DNA from: Tenacibaculum aiptasiae
GTDB lineage: Bacteria; Bacteroidota; Bacteroidia; Flavobacteriales; Flavobacteriaceae
Assembly: GCF_008806755.1 (NCBI RefSeq)
Contig: NZ_WAAU01000008.1
Coordinates: 508,964 to 572,963 of the forward strand
Length of the DNA: 64,000 nucleotides
Reading direction: 5' to 3'
Notes under the pieces: generated by a model
What the model was told of the DNA's origin: nothing
Seen by the model: the letters and a program-made list of their open reading frames with translations, nothing else
Database searches by the model: none
Position numbers and translations under genes: made by a program
Shown here: in pieces, positions 19,176-28,100 of the stretch
Layout: each line of letters starts with the position of its first letter
How positions within the stretch are numbered: position 1 is the first letter of the stretch

Positions 19176-21173
19176 ATGAAAAAAAAGATTATATGGGCTA
19201 TTCTAATAGCCCTTTTTAGTTTTATAGGATATCAAGCTTACATTTTTACCTTAGCTGATGAAGATAATATTAACCCTATTTATCTAATTCCTAAAAATGC
19301 AGCTATCGTTTTGGAAACTGAAAGACCTATTGATACTTGGGACGAAATAAGTTCGAGTGAAATTTGGAAACACTTTCAAACCAATTCTTATTTCAAAGAA
19401 GTAACTAAAGACATTAGCGGTTTTAATAAACTTTTTAAGGATCAGAAAGATGTAATTGATTTTATAGGCGAAAGAGATCTTTTAATATCTATTCATAGCT
19501 ATAAACCTAAAAAATACGGTTTACTTTATGTAATCGATCTTCAAAAACTAGCCAAACTTCGCTTTTTAAAAAGCGCCATTCAAAAATTAGCTGATAGCAA
19601 CTTTAAGATTACTCAAAGAACCTACAAAGAGCATGAAATTATTGAGCTTTACAATAAAAGCAACAGAGAAACTCTTTATTTATCATTTATTAAAAATCAA
19701 TTAATTGCTTCTTATACACATGTACTAGTTGAGCAATCAATAAATCAATATTTGGAGCCAGTAATTGGTCGCGATTTGAACTTTGTTGAAATAAAAAAAG
19801 AAACTGGAAACGACGGTTTTTTTAATGTATATATTCAATATGAATACTTCGACCAGTACTTAGCTTGTTTTACAAACCCTTCAAACCTTAAAAGCTTTAA
19901 AAATGTACAAAACGCTTTATTTTATTCTGGTTTTGACATTTCCATTATGGAAGGAGTTACCTTGCAAGCACTTGGTTATACGAATGTAAATCAGACTTCT
20001 CAAACCTTTTTAAAAGCGCTTCAAAATTCTGGAAAAGGTAAACGTAGTATTGCCAAAATTGCTCCAAGAAACACTTCTTTATACCTAAGTTTTTCTTTTG
20101 ATAGTTTTGATGCTTTTCATACCAATTTAGAAGCTTTAGAAAAAGACAATGCTGCTACTTTTAAAACTTACACCAATCAAATTAAAAGTATTGAAGATCA
20201 ATTAGAGATCGATATTCAAAAACATATATATAGCTGGATTGGTAACGAAGTAGGGTTACTACATTTTAATTCAGATTTATCTAAAAACAAAAAAGATATT
20301 GCTGCGGTTATTAAAGCTGATGATATTGATGATGCTAAAGAAAATTTAGATTTCATTCTTTCAAAAATTAAAGAAAATACGCCTTTAAAATTTAAGCAAA
20401 TCAACTACAAAGGCTACCCTATTCACTTTTTTGATTTAAAAGGATTCTTTAAGATGTTGGCAGGGAAAACTTTTGCTAAAATGGAAAAGCCATATTTTAC
20501 CATTATTGATGATTTTGTGGTATTTAGTACGAGTCCTAATACCTTAAAAGAGATTATTAACAATCATTTGGTTGAATACACTTTAGCGGAATCTGAGAGA
20601 TTTGAAGAATTTAATTATCATTTTGAAAATAAATCGAGTGTTTTTGCCTATGCTGAAACTGCAAATTCATACAACGATTTATTGAGTTTATTAGACTATA
20701 AAACTCAGCAACAACTTAGAAAAAATAAAAAGTATTTTAATTCATTTTCGCAGGTTGGTATTCAATTAATTTCTAAAGGAGACTTGTTTGAAAGTAATAT
20801 TACGCTTTCATATCAATCAGAAGAAGAATTATCCAATCATCAAAACAAAGAAACTGCTTTAAAGGAAGAATTATATAAAAAGCTAATACCTGAAAAAGAT
20901 TCAGTTATTGTAGAAACTGCAGAAACTATTTTTAATATTCAAGCAATTCATCCATCAGATTTAAGCGCAAAAGAATACAAAGAGTATTACGATGATAAGC
21001 AATTAAAATTTGAAGTTGAATTAGACGATGGCGTTTTAGACGGTAGCTTTAAACTATATTATTCTAGCGGTAATTTAAAACTGAAAGGACAGTTTAAAAA
21101 CGGAAAAAAGACAGGTACTTGGCGTGCCTATAGTGACAAAGAAGGAAAACAAATTTTCAAAAAAAGATTTTAA
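19176..21173 (+). CDS. Large exported protein of unknown function with C-terminal MORN_2-type repeats
   Basis: 665 residues, one N-terminal membrane anchor (about 5-20) followed by a large soluble part resembling DUF3352-like proteins of Bacteroidota. The last ~45 residues contain G-x-Y/F-K-x-Y-Y-x-x-G-x-L-K-x-x-G-x-F-x-x-G-K-x-x-G-x-W repeats of the YwqK/MORN_2 type. Begins 17 bases after the carboxylase gene, so may share its transcript. No catalytic motif recognised. Confidence 0.7.
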   Translation: MKKKIIWAILIALFSFIGYQAYIFTLADEDNINPIYLIPKNAAIVLETERPIDTWDEISSSEIWKHFQTNSYFKEVTKDISGFNKLFKDQKDVIDFIGERDLLISIHSYKPKKYGLLYVIDLQKLAKLRFLKSAIQKLADSNFKITQRTYKEHEIIELYNKSNRETLYLSFIKNQLIASYTHVLVEQSINQYLEPVIGRDLNFVEIKKETGNDGFFNVYIQYEYFDQYLACFTNPSNLKSFKNVQNALFYSGFDISIMEGVTLQALGYTNVNQTSQTFLKALQNSGKGKRSIAKIAPRNTSLYLSFSFDSFDAFHTNLEALEKDNAATFKTYTNQIKSIEDQLEIDIQKHIYSWIGNEVGLLHFNSDLSKNKKDIAAVIKADDIDDAKENLDFILSKIKENTPLKFKQINYKGYPIHFFDLKGFFKMLAGKTFAKMEKPYFTIIDDFVVFSTSPNTLKEIINNHLVEYTLAESERFEEFNYHFENKSSVFAYAETANSYNDLLSLLDYKTQQQLRKNKKYFNSFSQVGIQLISKGDLFESNITLSYQSEEELSNHQNKETALKEELYKKLIPEKDSVIVETAETIFNIQAIHPSDLSAKEYKEYYDDKQLKFEVELDDGVLDGSFKLYYSSGNLKLKGQFKNGKKTGTWRAYSDKEGKQIFKKRF

Positions 21174-21186
21174 TTGTAAATATTTA

Positions 21187-21213
21187 ACGCAATAGTTACA
21201 TTTGCCATTGCGT
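21187..21213 (+). promoter_or_regulatory. yebC promoter with inverted repeat around the -7 box
   Basis: -7 box TACATTTG (21197-21204) lies inside a perfect inverted repeat ACGCAAT-N13-ATTGCGT. A protein bound here would cover the promoter. The regulator is unknown. Confidence 0.5.
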
Positions 21214-21231
21214 AAACATAATTTTTAAGAA

Positions 21232-21954
21232 ATGGGAAGAGCATTTGAATTTAGGAAAGCGAGAAAAATGAAACGTTGGTCTGCTATGGCTAAAACTTTT
21301 ACTAGAATTGGTAAAGACATTGTAATGGCAGTAAAAGAAGGAGGTCCAAACCCTGAAACAAACTCTCGTTTACGTGTTGTAATACAAAATGCGAAGGCTG
21401 CAAACATGCCTAAGGATAATGTACAACGCGCTATTAAAAAAGCATCTGATAAAGATACAGCTAACTATAAGGAAGTTTTATTTGAAGGATATGCACCACA
21501 CGGAATTGCTGTTTTAGTAGAAACTGCAACAAACAATAATAACAGAACTGTAGCAAACGTAAGAGCTGCTTTTAATAAATGCAATGGTAATTTAGGAACT
21601 TCAGGTTCGGTTGCTTTCATGTTTGACCATGTAGTAAACTTTAAAGTAAAAGAGGATACTTTAGGAATGGATTTAGAAGAGTTCGAAATGGAGATGATTG
21701 ACTTTGAAGTGGAAGAAGTTTTTGCAGACGAGGAAGATAACTCTGTTATGCTATATGCTCCATTTGGTCAGTTTGGTTCTATTCAGAAATACTTAGAGGA
21801 AAACAATATTGAGATTCTTTCTTCTGAATTTGAAAGAATTCCAACAACTACTACTGCTATTTCTGACGAACAAAAAGAAGATGTAAACAAGCTTTTAGAG
21901 CGTTTAGAAGAAGATGATGACGTGAATACGGTTTACCACTCAATGCAAGAGTAA
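21232..21954 (+). CDS. yebC: YebC/PmpR family protein (TACO1-like)
   Basis: 240 residues with the family start G-R-A-F-E-F-R-K-A-R-K and the conserved FTRIGKDIVMAVKEGG and MPKDNVQRAIKKA segments. The family was named as DNA-binding regulators; recent work also links YebC to ribosomes stalled at prolines. The gene is ordinary, but its 3' end and terminator recur at 27.8, 31.4 and 33.4 kb and mark the start of an accessory island. Confidence 0.93.
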   Translation: MGRAFEFRKARKMKRWSAMAKTFTRIGKDIVMAVKEGGPNPETNSRLRVVIQNAKAANMPKDNVQRAIKKASDKDTANYKEVLFEGYAPHGIAVLVETATNNNNRTVANVRAAFNKCNGNLGTSGSVAFMFDHVVNFKVKEDTLGMDLEEFEMEMIDFEVEEVFADEEDNSVMLYAPFGQFGSIQKYLEENNIEILSSEFERIPTTTTAISDEQKEDVNKLLERLEEDDDVNTVYHSMQE

Positions 21955-22007
21955 ACTCAATAATATCAATTACACCCCTCTATTTTACTAGAGGGTTTTA
22001 TTTTTTA
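21932..22007 (+). other. Candidate attachment site: yebC 3' end plus terminator (copy 1)
   Basis: Covers the last yebC codons, the stop, AAACTCAATAATATC and the terminator CCCTCTA-ttttac-TAGAGGG with its T tail (21976-22007). Related copies occur at 27809-27864, 31355-31427 and 33445-33546. An integrase remnant follows directly. Inference: this is the target site of a site-specific integrase. Confidence 0.6.
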
Positions 22008-22029
22008 TATTTGTTTATTTTTATTGAAA

Positions 22030-22330
22030 AAATGAACCAATAATGAACCAATTTTGTAATTGATAAATTTCAATTTTCAAATAAGAAGCTATAAAAAGAA
22101 AAATAACACTCAAGCTATTAGATTAAGATTCTTTACCTCTTCCAATAACATGTAGTATATAGATTCAAAAATTTCTGTTTTAAACAATCAATGGGATAAA
22201 AAAGCAACAAGTTAAAAAACATCCTTTAGAAGAAAATCTTAATGTTCAATTGAATAAATTAAAGAGTAAGGTTAAAAAAATATATTACAATAACAATGGA
22301 ATTTCTGCAAAAGACTCTTACTGCTTTTAA
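22030..22330 (+). pseudogene. Remnant of a tyrosine integrase (N-terminal arm/SAM-like region)
   Basis: From about 22060 the sequence translates as INFNFQIRSYKKKNNTQAIR, then LRFFTSSNNM, an in-frame TAG, YIDSKISVLNNQWDKKAT, a frameshift, then QVKKHPLEENLNVQLNKLKS. This pattern (strand-turn-strand, N-x-x-W-D-x-K, L-N-x-Q-L-x-x-L-K-S-K) is that of the N-terminus of Bacteroidota tyrosine recombinases. The catalytic domain is absent. It lies immediately after the yebC attachment-like sequence, where an integrase gene is expected. Confidence 0.6.
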
Positions 22331-22574
22331 AAATTTATTCTATACCTGTGTATTTTTATCTGTAATGTATGATGCTTTTATAAGTGAAAGCATGTCATTT
22401 GTAAGTGTACTTTTATTAGGTTTATTTTGTTTAATCCACTCGATTGTAGAGCCTTTAGATCCAGATCCAAAAAATAGTACCAAAGTATATCCCGAAACTT
22501 TTTCCAGTAAGTTACTAGGTTTTGTTTTAGGTCTTATTGGCATCTTTATTGGTCTATTAATGTATTTTCATTAG
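22296..22574 (+). CDS. Hypothetical small membrane protein
   Basis: 92 residues, three hydrophobic segments (about 14-26, 33-48, 70-91) and a loop with EPLDPDPKNSTKVYPETF. The first ~10 codons overlap the integrase remnant in another frame, so the start may lie further in (for example M24). Family not recognised. Confidence 0.45.
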   Translation: MEFLQKTLTAFKNLFYTCVFLSVMYDAFISESMSFVSVLLLGLFCLIHSIVEPLDPDPKNSTKVYPETFSSKLLGFVLGLIGIFIGLLMYFH

Positions 22575-22594
22575 TCATATCATTAATCCTTAAC

Positions 22595-22855
22595 GTGGTT
22601 TTGGCGTTTAAGTCGTTCAGCACAAGTCTAGATATAGTATTTTTCCTATCATATAAATTACCATATGCAGACAGAGTTGGAGCTATAGCTGTTTGTGCTG
22701 CAAAAGTACTAGATGGTTCTATAACTCAACCTGATCAATCTTATTTAGATGATGATCAATTAGATGACGGCTATCTTCTAACTTGTGTTGCATATGCCAC
22801 TACAGACTGTATAATTCTTACTCATCAAGAGCATAAGATTAATGGTGGTAAATAA
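22595..22855 (+). pseudogene. Degenerate C-terminal fragment of a plant-type [2Fe-2S] ferredoxin
   Basis: 86 codons from GTG. Residues from about 24 on follow chloroplast-type ferredoxin (PYADRVGAIAVCAAKVLDG, DQSYLDDDQL, GYLLTCVAYATTDC, THQE). In the canonical P-Y-S-C-R-A-G-S-C-S-S-C motif the first two ligand cysteines are replaced by D and I; only the third, and the later L-T-C-V-A-Y cysteine, remain. The N-terminal strand region is missing. A cluster could not form, so this is a fragment or a repurposed fold. Confidence 0.65.
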
Positions 22856-22873
22856 TTAATTATTAAATTTCTT

Positions 22874-23524
22874 ATGAATTTATCCTTAAAATACTGTATT
22901 TATTTTTCATTAGTTTTAGTTTTCTTCTCTTGCTTAAATAAAAATGGTGAGAAAAATGAAAAAACTAATAACCTTTCTGCTGAAATAGAAAAAAGAGAAA
23001 GGGAAATAGATAGCTTAAAAAAAATAGACTTTTTAAGTAAAAAGTATAAATTTTTAGACAAAAAATTTAATCTTAACGTAGACAATTCTACATTTCAAAA
23101 AGCTATTAAAAAATACAAATTTTATCCTCAAAAAATTAAAACTTATAAAGATTCTTTAAATGTCATTTTAACATATGAATTAGATAGTTATCATGGAGCA
23201 AATATGGCAACTAGAAGAATTACCTATAAGTGGAAAAAAATAGGATACTATATTTGGGAGAATAATATCAAATCAAAAGAAATTGGTCTTTCATTTGGCT
23301 ATTCACATCCCTACAAATTTTACGAATTTTTAATAAGCGAAAGAGAAAACGATTCTCTGAAGATTATTTTTTTTAAAGATTTAAAAAGAAAGTTAGTTAA
23401 AGAATTGAATGATTCAATTACTATAAAGCCCTACAAACAGTTTTTAAAATTTGCTTTCAAAAACAATCCTAAAAGGATTCATGACATGAATAATCAAATG
23501 AAGAATAATAAACATAGACATTAA
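22874..23524 (+). CDS. Hypothetical lipoprotein
   Basis: 216 residues; signal peptide with lipobox F-F-S-C at residue 20, then a charged coiled-coil-like stretch (ERKREIDSLKKID style) and a beta-rich C-terminal part with YHGANMATRRITYKWKKIGY. No family recognised. Only 18 bases after the ferredoxin fragment. Confidence 0.6.
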   Translation: MNLSLKYCIYFSLVLVFFSCLNKNGEKNEKTNNLSAEIEKREREIDSLKKIDFLSKKYKFLDKKFNLNVDNSTFQKAIKKYKFYPQKIKTYKDSLNVILTYELDSYHGANMATRRITYKWKKIGYYIWENNIKSKEIGLSFGYSHPYKFYEFLISERENDSLKIIFFKDLKRKLVKELNDSITIKPYKQFLKFAFKNNPKRIHDMNNQMKNNKHRH

Positions 23525-23960
23525 TGTAATTGATAATAAAATCAACACTTTTTTTAGTGGTGATTTTTTTCACATAATTATTTAACTTTTACTAAAAAAT
23601 ATATAGAACACAATATCAAAGCTAAGCTCATAGTAATTATAGTTTTTAAAATCCCTTTGCAACAAAACTGCAACAGTTTAGTAACAAAAACATCCATGTT
23701 GCAACAATACGCATCAGTTTGCAGCAAAATATATTTAAAGAGAACATTCCGAAAACCTTTATAAATACTAGGTTTAAAAAAAACGCTACAACAAAATTGC
23801 AATAATTTGCAACAAACAGCAACAGAATGTTTTCTATAGGTTACTTATAACTACTCTAATTTTTTAATTCGTTTACTAAATATTGACATAAAAAAATCAC
23901 CTTGAATAAGGTGATTGTGGTAAGTATGATTAAATAAAAATTTTCTTTATAGTTCTTTAT
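23525..23960. other. Intergenic stretch with terminators and a dispersed repeat
   Basis: Holds a hairpin ATCAACACT...AGTGGTGAT near 23540 (plus-strand terminator), a repeat at 23806-23858, and a terminator of the next minus-strand gene near 23886-23910 (AATCACC...GGTGATT). An open frame at 23578-23802 is composed of repeated GCAACA motifs and is not convincing as a gene. Confidence 0.55.
23806..23858 (+). repeat. Dispersed repeat GCAACAGAATGTTTTCT..., copy 1
   Basis: Shares CAACAGAATGTTT, AGGTTA and TAACTA blocks in the same order with 26056-26104, and both copies follow runs of GCAACA words. Possibly the scar of a mobile element end. Confidence 0.45.
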
Positions 23961-24683
23961 CTATGTTGTAAAATATTTTATGTTTTTTTCTATAATACTC
24001 GCTATTTCAAAGGCGGAATTATCAAACCTTTTCATATCTATTTTTTTTATACCATCTAAGCTAGTGCATAATATCACTTTATCTTCATTTTTCCCTTCTA
24101 TTATAACATAATCTAATATACAATTCCAATATATTTTTTCTCCATTAAGATTTATATAGTTTTCATGAATAGAAATAACATAGTCCTCATCGTTAAAGTA
24201 ATTATATGAAATATAGATTATACCAATTAATGAAAACACTATTAAAAAAATCATATTAAATGATTGTAAATCCCATCCATGATTATGTTTTATATTTCCA
24301 TACACAATCATTAGAAATATCCCAATAAAAACTAATGAATGATTCAGAATACTAAATTTATTCCTATAAAACTTCATATTAACGCCTCCTTTAGAAAGAT
24401 TTCTATTATTATTTTTCAAACTAAATCTTTCAATATAAAAAGAAGTGTCAGGATCTGTCCAGAATTTTTTATTCTCAAGTTTTGTGTATTTTAGTTTAAT
24501 TCCTTTTTTAAACTCATCTGTCTTTTCTGTAATTCTTTTTTTGTCAACTTCAAATTTATTACACTCTTTATCGAAGTCAGGGAGTAAATTTGTTAAACTA
24601 CAAATCACCCCTTTTTCGAAAGAGACGGTTTTGTTTTTACAAATAATACAGAAACCTTTTTGATATTGTTTTTTTTCTTTCAA
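23961..24683 (-). CDS. Hypothetical membrane protein with N-terminal Cys motif
   Basis: 240 residues. The first ~40 contain C-x2-C (CIICKN), then VICSLTNLLPDFDKEC, a four-Cys zinc-ribbon-like pattern I have seen in uncharacterised Flavobacteria proteins. Two membrane helices follow (about 116-132 and 141-158), then a small C-terminal domain. A terminator lies downstream at 23886-23910. Function unknown. Confidence 0.65.
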   Translation of the reverse strand: MKEKKQYQKGFCIICKNKTVSFEKGVICSLTNLLPDFDKECNKFEVDKKRITEKTDEFKKGIKLKYTKLENKKFWTDPDTSFYIERFSLKNNNRNLSKGGVNMKFYRNKFSILNHSLVFIGIFLMIVYGNIKHNHGWDLQSFNMIFLIVFSLIGIIYISYNYFNDEDYVISIHENYINLNGEKIYWNCILDYVIIEGKNEDKVILCTSLDGIKKIDMKRFDNSAFEIASIIEKNIKYFTT

Positions 24684-24698
24684 TTAGTTATTTTTTTA

Positions 24699-24825
24699 TA
24701 ACGGTCTAGTGTATGAGTAGCAGCAGGTTTCTATGCTAATACTTTCGGTTAGCAATATACTTAATAAAAAAGAAAAACGGCTTGAATTTGAATTCAAACA
24801 GATATTACTTATACACCTTGTTAGC
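24699..24825. repeat. Palindromic cassette-like element between hypothetical genes
   Basis: Begins TAACGGTCTAGTGTATGAGT and ends TACTTATACACCTTGTTAGC; the ends are imperfect inverted repeats (TAAC...GTGTAT-A-AGTA). It also holds the palindrome TTTGAATTCAAA. The look resembles the short inverted-repeat spacers between orphan genes common in Bacteroidota, but the core does not match the integron attC consensus. Confidence 0.45.
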
Positions 24826-25004
24826 TCTCGTTATTTATTCTAATTCAGTTTTTGTATAACCATCCAAAACCAACTCAAAAGAACCTTCGGTGGCTGTGGC
24901 TTTTTCATAAATTAAAAACCATTCTAATTCATCTTTAGCTAATCAAAAACTATAGAAATTATGATACAATTTGTAAAAATAAATGTAGACTTTAAGGAAT
25001 TATA

Positions 25005-25130
25005 ACCTCTCTTTTATTTACATTGCATGTTATAAAGTTGAAAAAAATAAACGGAACTTATTTTATTGAAAGTTCCACATAACCAACCAAATTGGACGAA
25101 TATAAGGAATAAAGTTCCGCATAAAAACAA
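25005..25130 (+). repeat. ~125-base repeat before a lipoprotein gene, copy 1
   Basis: Shares TATAAAGTTGAAAAA, AAACGGAACTTA, a CAACCAA word and AATAAAGTTCCGC in the same order with 35418-35545. GGAACTT and AAGTTCC make it partly self-complementary. Not coding, although an open frame passes through it. Confidence 0.5.
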
Positions 25131-25140
25131 GTTGTATTTA

Positions 25141-25992
25141 ATGGTGAGAAACGTATTTTATATATCAATTATTAGTCTCATTTTAAGCTGTAATTTGACT
25201 CAAAAAAAGGAGGAATTTGAATTGCAAAAATCTAAATTGAATAAACCTGAATTAAGTGGTATTTGGGGGCTGAATAATTATTTTGATAAAATACTTGCAG
25301 ATAAGAAAATAGCTAAGCATAGATTACAAGTACCAACTTGGTTTGCAATTCTTTTGGAAATAAAGAATGATTCGCTTAAAAGTTACGGTTCAATCATTAA
25401 ATTGAGGTACAAACTGAATTACACCTCTGACACTCTTGCTTTATTTGATTCTTTTAGAGGTAACTATGCTTTATTAAAAGAAAATGATAATCTATTACTA
25501 ACTCAGTTACCTAATCAAGAAAGAATAGATTCAATAAAATACATCTTCAGTAAAAGAAATGATTTAAGAAAATTACTTAAACATCAAGACAGCATCTATA
25601 ATTTTATTCTTGATAAAAACGAAAAAATTGATGGTATAGAAAAAAGCATAACTAGATATTTTAATGAAAAAATAATTTCTGGCACTTATACTTACAACAA
25701 TAAAATCGTTGTCTTTGATAAGAATGGAGACTTGAAAAACTTTGATAAATTCAACAAATATGAAGTGCGAAATTATTTTGGCACTCTACATCCTCATAAA
25801 AACTTAGATGTAATTACTTTAATTAATTCCGAAAATGATGAATATCAACAGTTCAATTGGAAATTTGAGAATGATAAATTGATTTTAACAGAATTCGTTA
25901 ATGAAATAATTATTGATAAAGAAAAAAAAGTAGTAACTGATGATTTTGTGCTTGGAAAAAATAAAATTGAATTAAAAATAAAAAATCACTAA
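25141..25992 (+). CDS. Hypothetical lipoprotein
   Basis: 283 residues from ATG at 25141, which gives a clean lipoprotein signal (V-R-N-V-F-Y-I-S-I-I-S-L-I-L-S-C). An upstream in-frame TTG at 25066 exists but lies within the 25005-25130 repeat. The mature part is charged, with KYEVRNYFGTLHPHKNLD in the last third. Family not recognised. Confidence 0.65.
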   Translation: MVRNVFYISIISLILSCNLTQKKEEFELQKSKLNKPELSGIWGLNNYFDKILADKKIAKHRLQVPTWFAILLEIKNDSLKSYGSIIKLRYKLNYTSDTLALFDSFRGNYALLKENDNLLLTQLPNQERIDSIKYIFSKRNDLRKLLKHQDSIYNFILDKNEKIDGIEKSITRYFNEKIISGTYTYNNKIVVFDKNGDLKNFDKFNKYEVRNYFGTLHPHKNLDVITLINSENDEYQQFNWKFENDKLILTEFVNEIIIDKEKKVVTDDFVLGKNKIELKIKNH

Positions 25993-26055
25993 GTGCATCA
26001 GAAAGCAACAACATTGTTGCAAATCACAAAACTAAACTATCGTTTTTCATTAACG

Positions 26056-26104
26056 TGCAACAAAAACGCAACAGAATGTTTCCTTAAGGTTAGTTTTAAC
26101 TATA
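26056..26104 (+). repeat. Dispersed repeat, copy 2
   Basis: Matches 23806-23858 (CAACAGAATGTTT, AGGTTA, TAACTA in order). Lies in the 279 bases between two hypothetical genes; no gene seen there. Confidence 0.45.
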
Positions 26105-26271
26105 GTTTTCGGACATTAAAAACTGAAAAGTATATTGATATAATTGTAATAAATAAAAAAAATGTAATTTTAAATTATTAAATACTTTTATTCCACGTCT
26201 CTCTCTCATTTGGTAAGTATATACGGAATAAATGTACGTATATAAACAAGTTAGCACTAACCACGAAACAA

Positions 26272-26865
26272 ATGAAACTAAGTAGAATATTTAAAACTAA
26301 AAAAGCAACTAAGAAATTAGTAAAATTTGTAGCTGGTGATTTAAATAACCCTGAAATTGAATTTAATTATGGGAAAATATTTGAACAATCAGATAATTCA
26401 ATAAAAATTGCGACAAGTAAAAATCAAATTGAGCTTTTATCTGATCTACTGAATGATTTAGAACCACCTTTTTATATTTTATATGTTTTAGTTGTTTCAA
26501 GAATAGGACAAAAGTTAGGTAGGTATCAATCACCAATTTTTGAAACTAAAAAAGAATTGACTAAATTCCTTAATCAGTACCGAAAGTATTTTGAGACGGA
26601 CGCAAGACACCATATTTGGATTGGAACTGTTGAAAACACAGGGTTATTAGTATATGACCAACATAATGTAATATTTGCATATGGAAACGTGGAAAATTAT
26701 AGAAATCGCTTAAATAAAAACAAATACAAAGAACAAAATTTCACTTTTCCTGTACCACACGGACATTTATATCACGAAGAAAATGATAAATATGAAAGAA
26801 GTATCTTAAAAGAATTTGATTGGGAAATTTTCCCTCTTCAAGAAAATGATATTTATGATGAATAA
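26272..26865 (+). CDS. Hypothetical protein
   Basis: 197 residues, no signal peptide or membrane helix. Contains RHHIWIGTVENTGLLVYDQHN and a Pro/His-rich PVPHGHLYHEEND motif. Flanked by GTTAGC words like those ending the element at 24699-24825, so it may be a mobile orphan cassette. Could be an immunity-type protein, but nothing proves it. Confidence 0.55.
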   Translation: MKLSRIFKTKKATKKLVKFVAGDLNNPEIEFNYGKIFEQSDNSIKIATSKNQIELLSDLLNDLEPPFYILYVLVVSRIGQKLGRYQSPIFETKKELTKFLNQYRKYFETDARHHIWIGTVENTGLLVYDQHNVIFAYGNVENYRNRLNKNKYKEQNFTFPVPHGHLYHEENDKYERSILKEFDWEIFPLQENDIYDE

Positions 26866-26977
26866 AAAGCAGGTGCTAACATTGGCTATAATTAATACGG
26901 GGCTTGGTGTTTAATCCAATGTTTAGTGTATTTTTATAGAACTGAGCTGCTACACTTATACTTTATTTTGTTTTTAT

Positions 26978-26985
26978 TAATTTTG
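26978..26985 (+). promoter_or_regulatory. -7 box of a small membrane-protein gene
   Basis: TAATTTTG; the preceding CTACACTTaTACTTTATTTT also occurs, with one change, before the small gene at 34085. Confidence 0.5.
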
Positions 26986-27020
26986 CTTAATAAAATTGCT
27001 CATCCTATTTATATTTCATA

Positions 27021-27188
27021 ATGCTTTTTATAATATTACAAAGAGGAACACCTTTTAGTGGACCAATTTATACAGGTCCTGTTAATAATCATGTTTCTAA
27101 ATCAAGCCCTGAAGAAATTCTCATTTTAATTGTTGTTATAATTCTATTTGGTACCTTTATTTTTTCTTTTAATAAGCACAAGAACTAG
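27021..27188 (+). CDS. Small single-helix membrane protein
   Basis: 55 residues: a short polar N-terminus with TPFSGPIYTGPVNN and a strongly hydrophobic helix (EILILIVVIILFGTFIFSF) near the C-terminus. Has its own -7 box at 26978-26985. Family unknown. Confidence 0.5.
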   Translation: MLFIILQRGTPFSGPIYTGPVNNHVSKSSPEEILILIVVIILFGTFIFSFNKHKN

Positions 27189-27245
27189 TAGTTCAAAACT
27201 GCAGTTTTATTGATTTACTATATTTGTTTTTCAATTAAATTGCTT

Positions 27246-27557
27246 ATGTTTTTACTTTACCTTTTCTTTTTTGGTGTTTCATTGATTCAATTCTCACTTT
27301 ATTATTTCAAAAAGAAAATAATTAATTTATTCTCAAATAATAAAGAGTTATATATTTCCGATTTTTTAATTCTCCTTATTTTTATTATTCTATATAATTT
27401 TGTTTTACCTCGTTTTTTTTATCCAAACCAGGAAGACAATATTAAATGTGGAATGCCAATTTTAGCTATACATTTAGCTTTTTTATTTATTGGAAGTATT
27501 AGTAGTATAGTAACTCACATTCTTTGGAAACTAAAATCAAAACTTCTTTTTAAATAA
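27246..27557 (+). CDS. Small three-helix membrane protein
   Basis: 103 residues from ATG at 27246. A TATATTTG box at 27220-27227 would place transcription start near 27233, so a longer frame beginning at TTG 27210 is unlikely. Hydrophobic segments at about 2-20, 35-53 and 68-92. Function unknown. Confidence 0.5.
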   Translation: MFLLYLFFFGVSLIQFSLYYFKKKIINLFSNNKELYISDFLILLIFIILYNFVLPRFFYPNQEDNIKCGMPILAIHLAFLFIGSISSIVTHILWKLKSKLLFK

Positions 27558-27692
27558 AGCCAGAATCTATACTAATTTTGGTAGTCAATTAGGTCCTAAT
27601 TAACTAACCGAGGTCCTTTTACCTTTCTAACTTCATTCACCTAAATTACAGGTCCTAAAAACAATAGTTATTTAGAAGAGAAGATTAGCTAT

Positions 27693-27900
27693 TATAATTT
27701 TATTAAGTTTAGTATATTGGAATTACCATAAGAAATAAGTCTTATTTTGAGATAAATATTAGTTTTTAATTCATAAAAAAAATGAACCAATAAAACAAAA
27801 TAAGTAAGGTAAACTCAATAATATTAATAAAATCAACTATAGTCCTTTATTTTTTCTAGAGAGTTTTTATTTTTTTTCACTATATAGACTTTCCCTCTTC
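27693..27900 (+). repeat. Island repeat with yebC-end copy 2
   Basis: TATTAAGTTTAGTA, GGAATTACCATAAGAAATAA and TGAACCAATAA, then a degenerate copy of the yebC end/terminator (27809-27864, AAACTCAATAATATT...TTCTAGAGAG). The same order is found at 33328-33590. Looks like a junction between consecutive insertions. Confidence 0.6.
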
Positions 27901-28050
27901 TTGAGGATCTTCATCCTCTATTCCATCATCATTAGGATTAGTATATTGGATTTCTTCTTTTTCTTTTGAAGAATTTTCATTGAATAAAATTGATGTAGAT
28001 AAACCTAATTCAGAATTAATAAATAGAGATAACATCAATAAATACTTCAT
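27880..28050 (-). CDS. Small secreted acidic-tail protein
   Basis: 56 residues: short signal-like N-terminus (M-K-Y-L-L-M-L-S-L-F), then a polar part ending NPNDDGIEDEDPQEEGK. The tail resembles that of the small lipoprotein at 44234-44410 (NPNNDGGEDPDD). A decayed copy of the tail is visible at 33560-33590 in the second island repeat. Confidence 0.5.
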   Translation of the reverse strand: MKYLLMLSLFINSELGLSTSILFNENSSKEKEEIQYTNPNDDGIEDEDPQEEGKSI

Positions 28051-28100
28051 AATAAATTATATTTTGAAAATTAAAACAACTCTAAAAATACTTGATTAAT

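Noticed and set aside
23578..23802. 74-codon minus-strand open frame
   Set aside because: It runs through repeated GCAACA/TTGCTG words and a dispersed repeat, has no promoter and an atypical Cys/Phe-rich composition.
24699..24825. Integron attC site
   Set aside because: The ends look cassette-like (GTTAGC, TAAC) but do not match the GTTRRRY/RYYYAAC core, and no integron integrase or cassette array is seen.
25066..25140. N-terminal extension of the lipoprotein at 25141
   Set aside because: It lies within a repeat also present at 35418-35545 and would push the lipobox away from the N-terminus.
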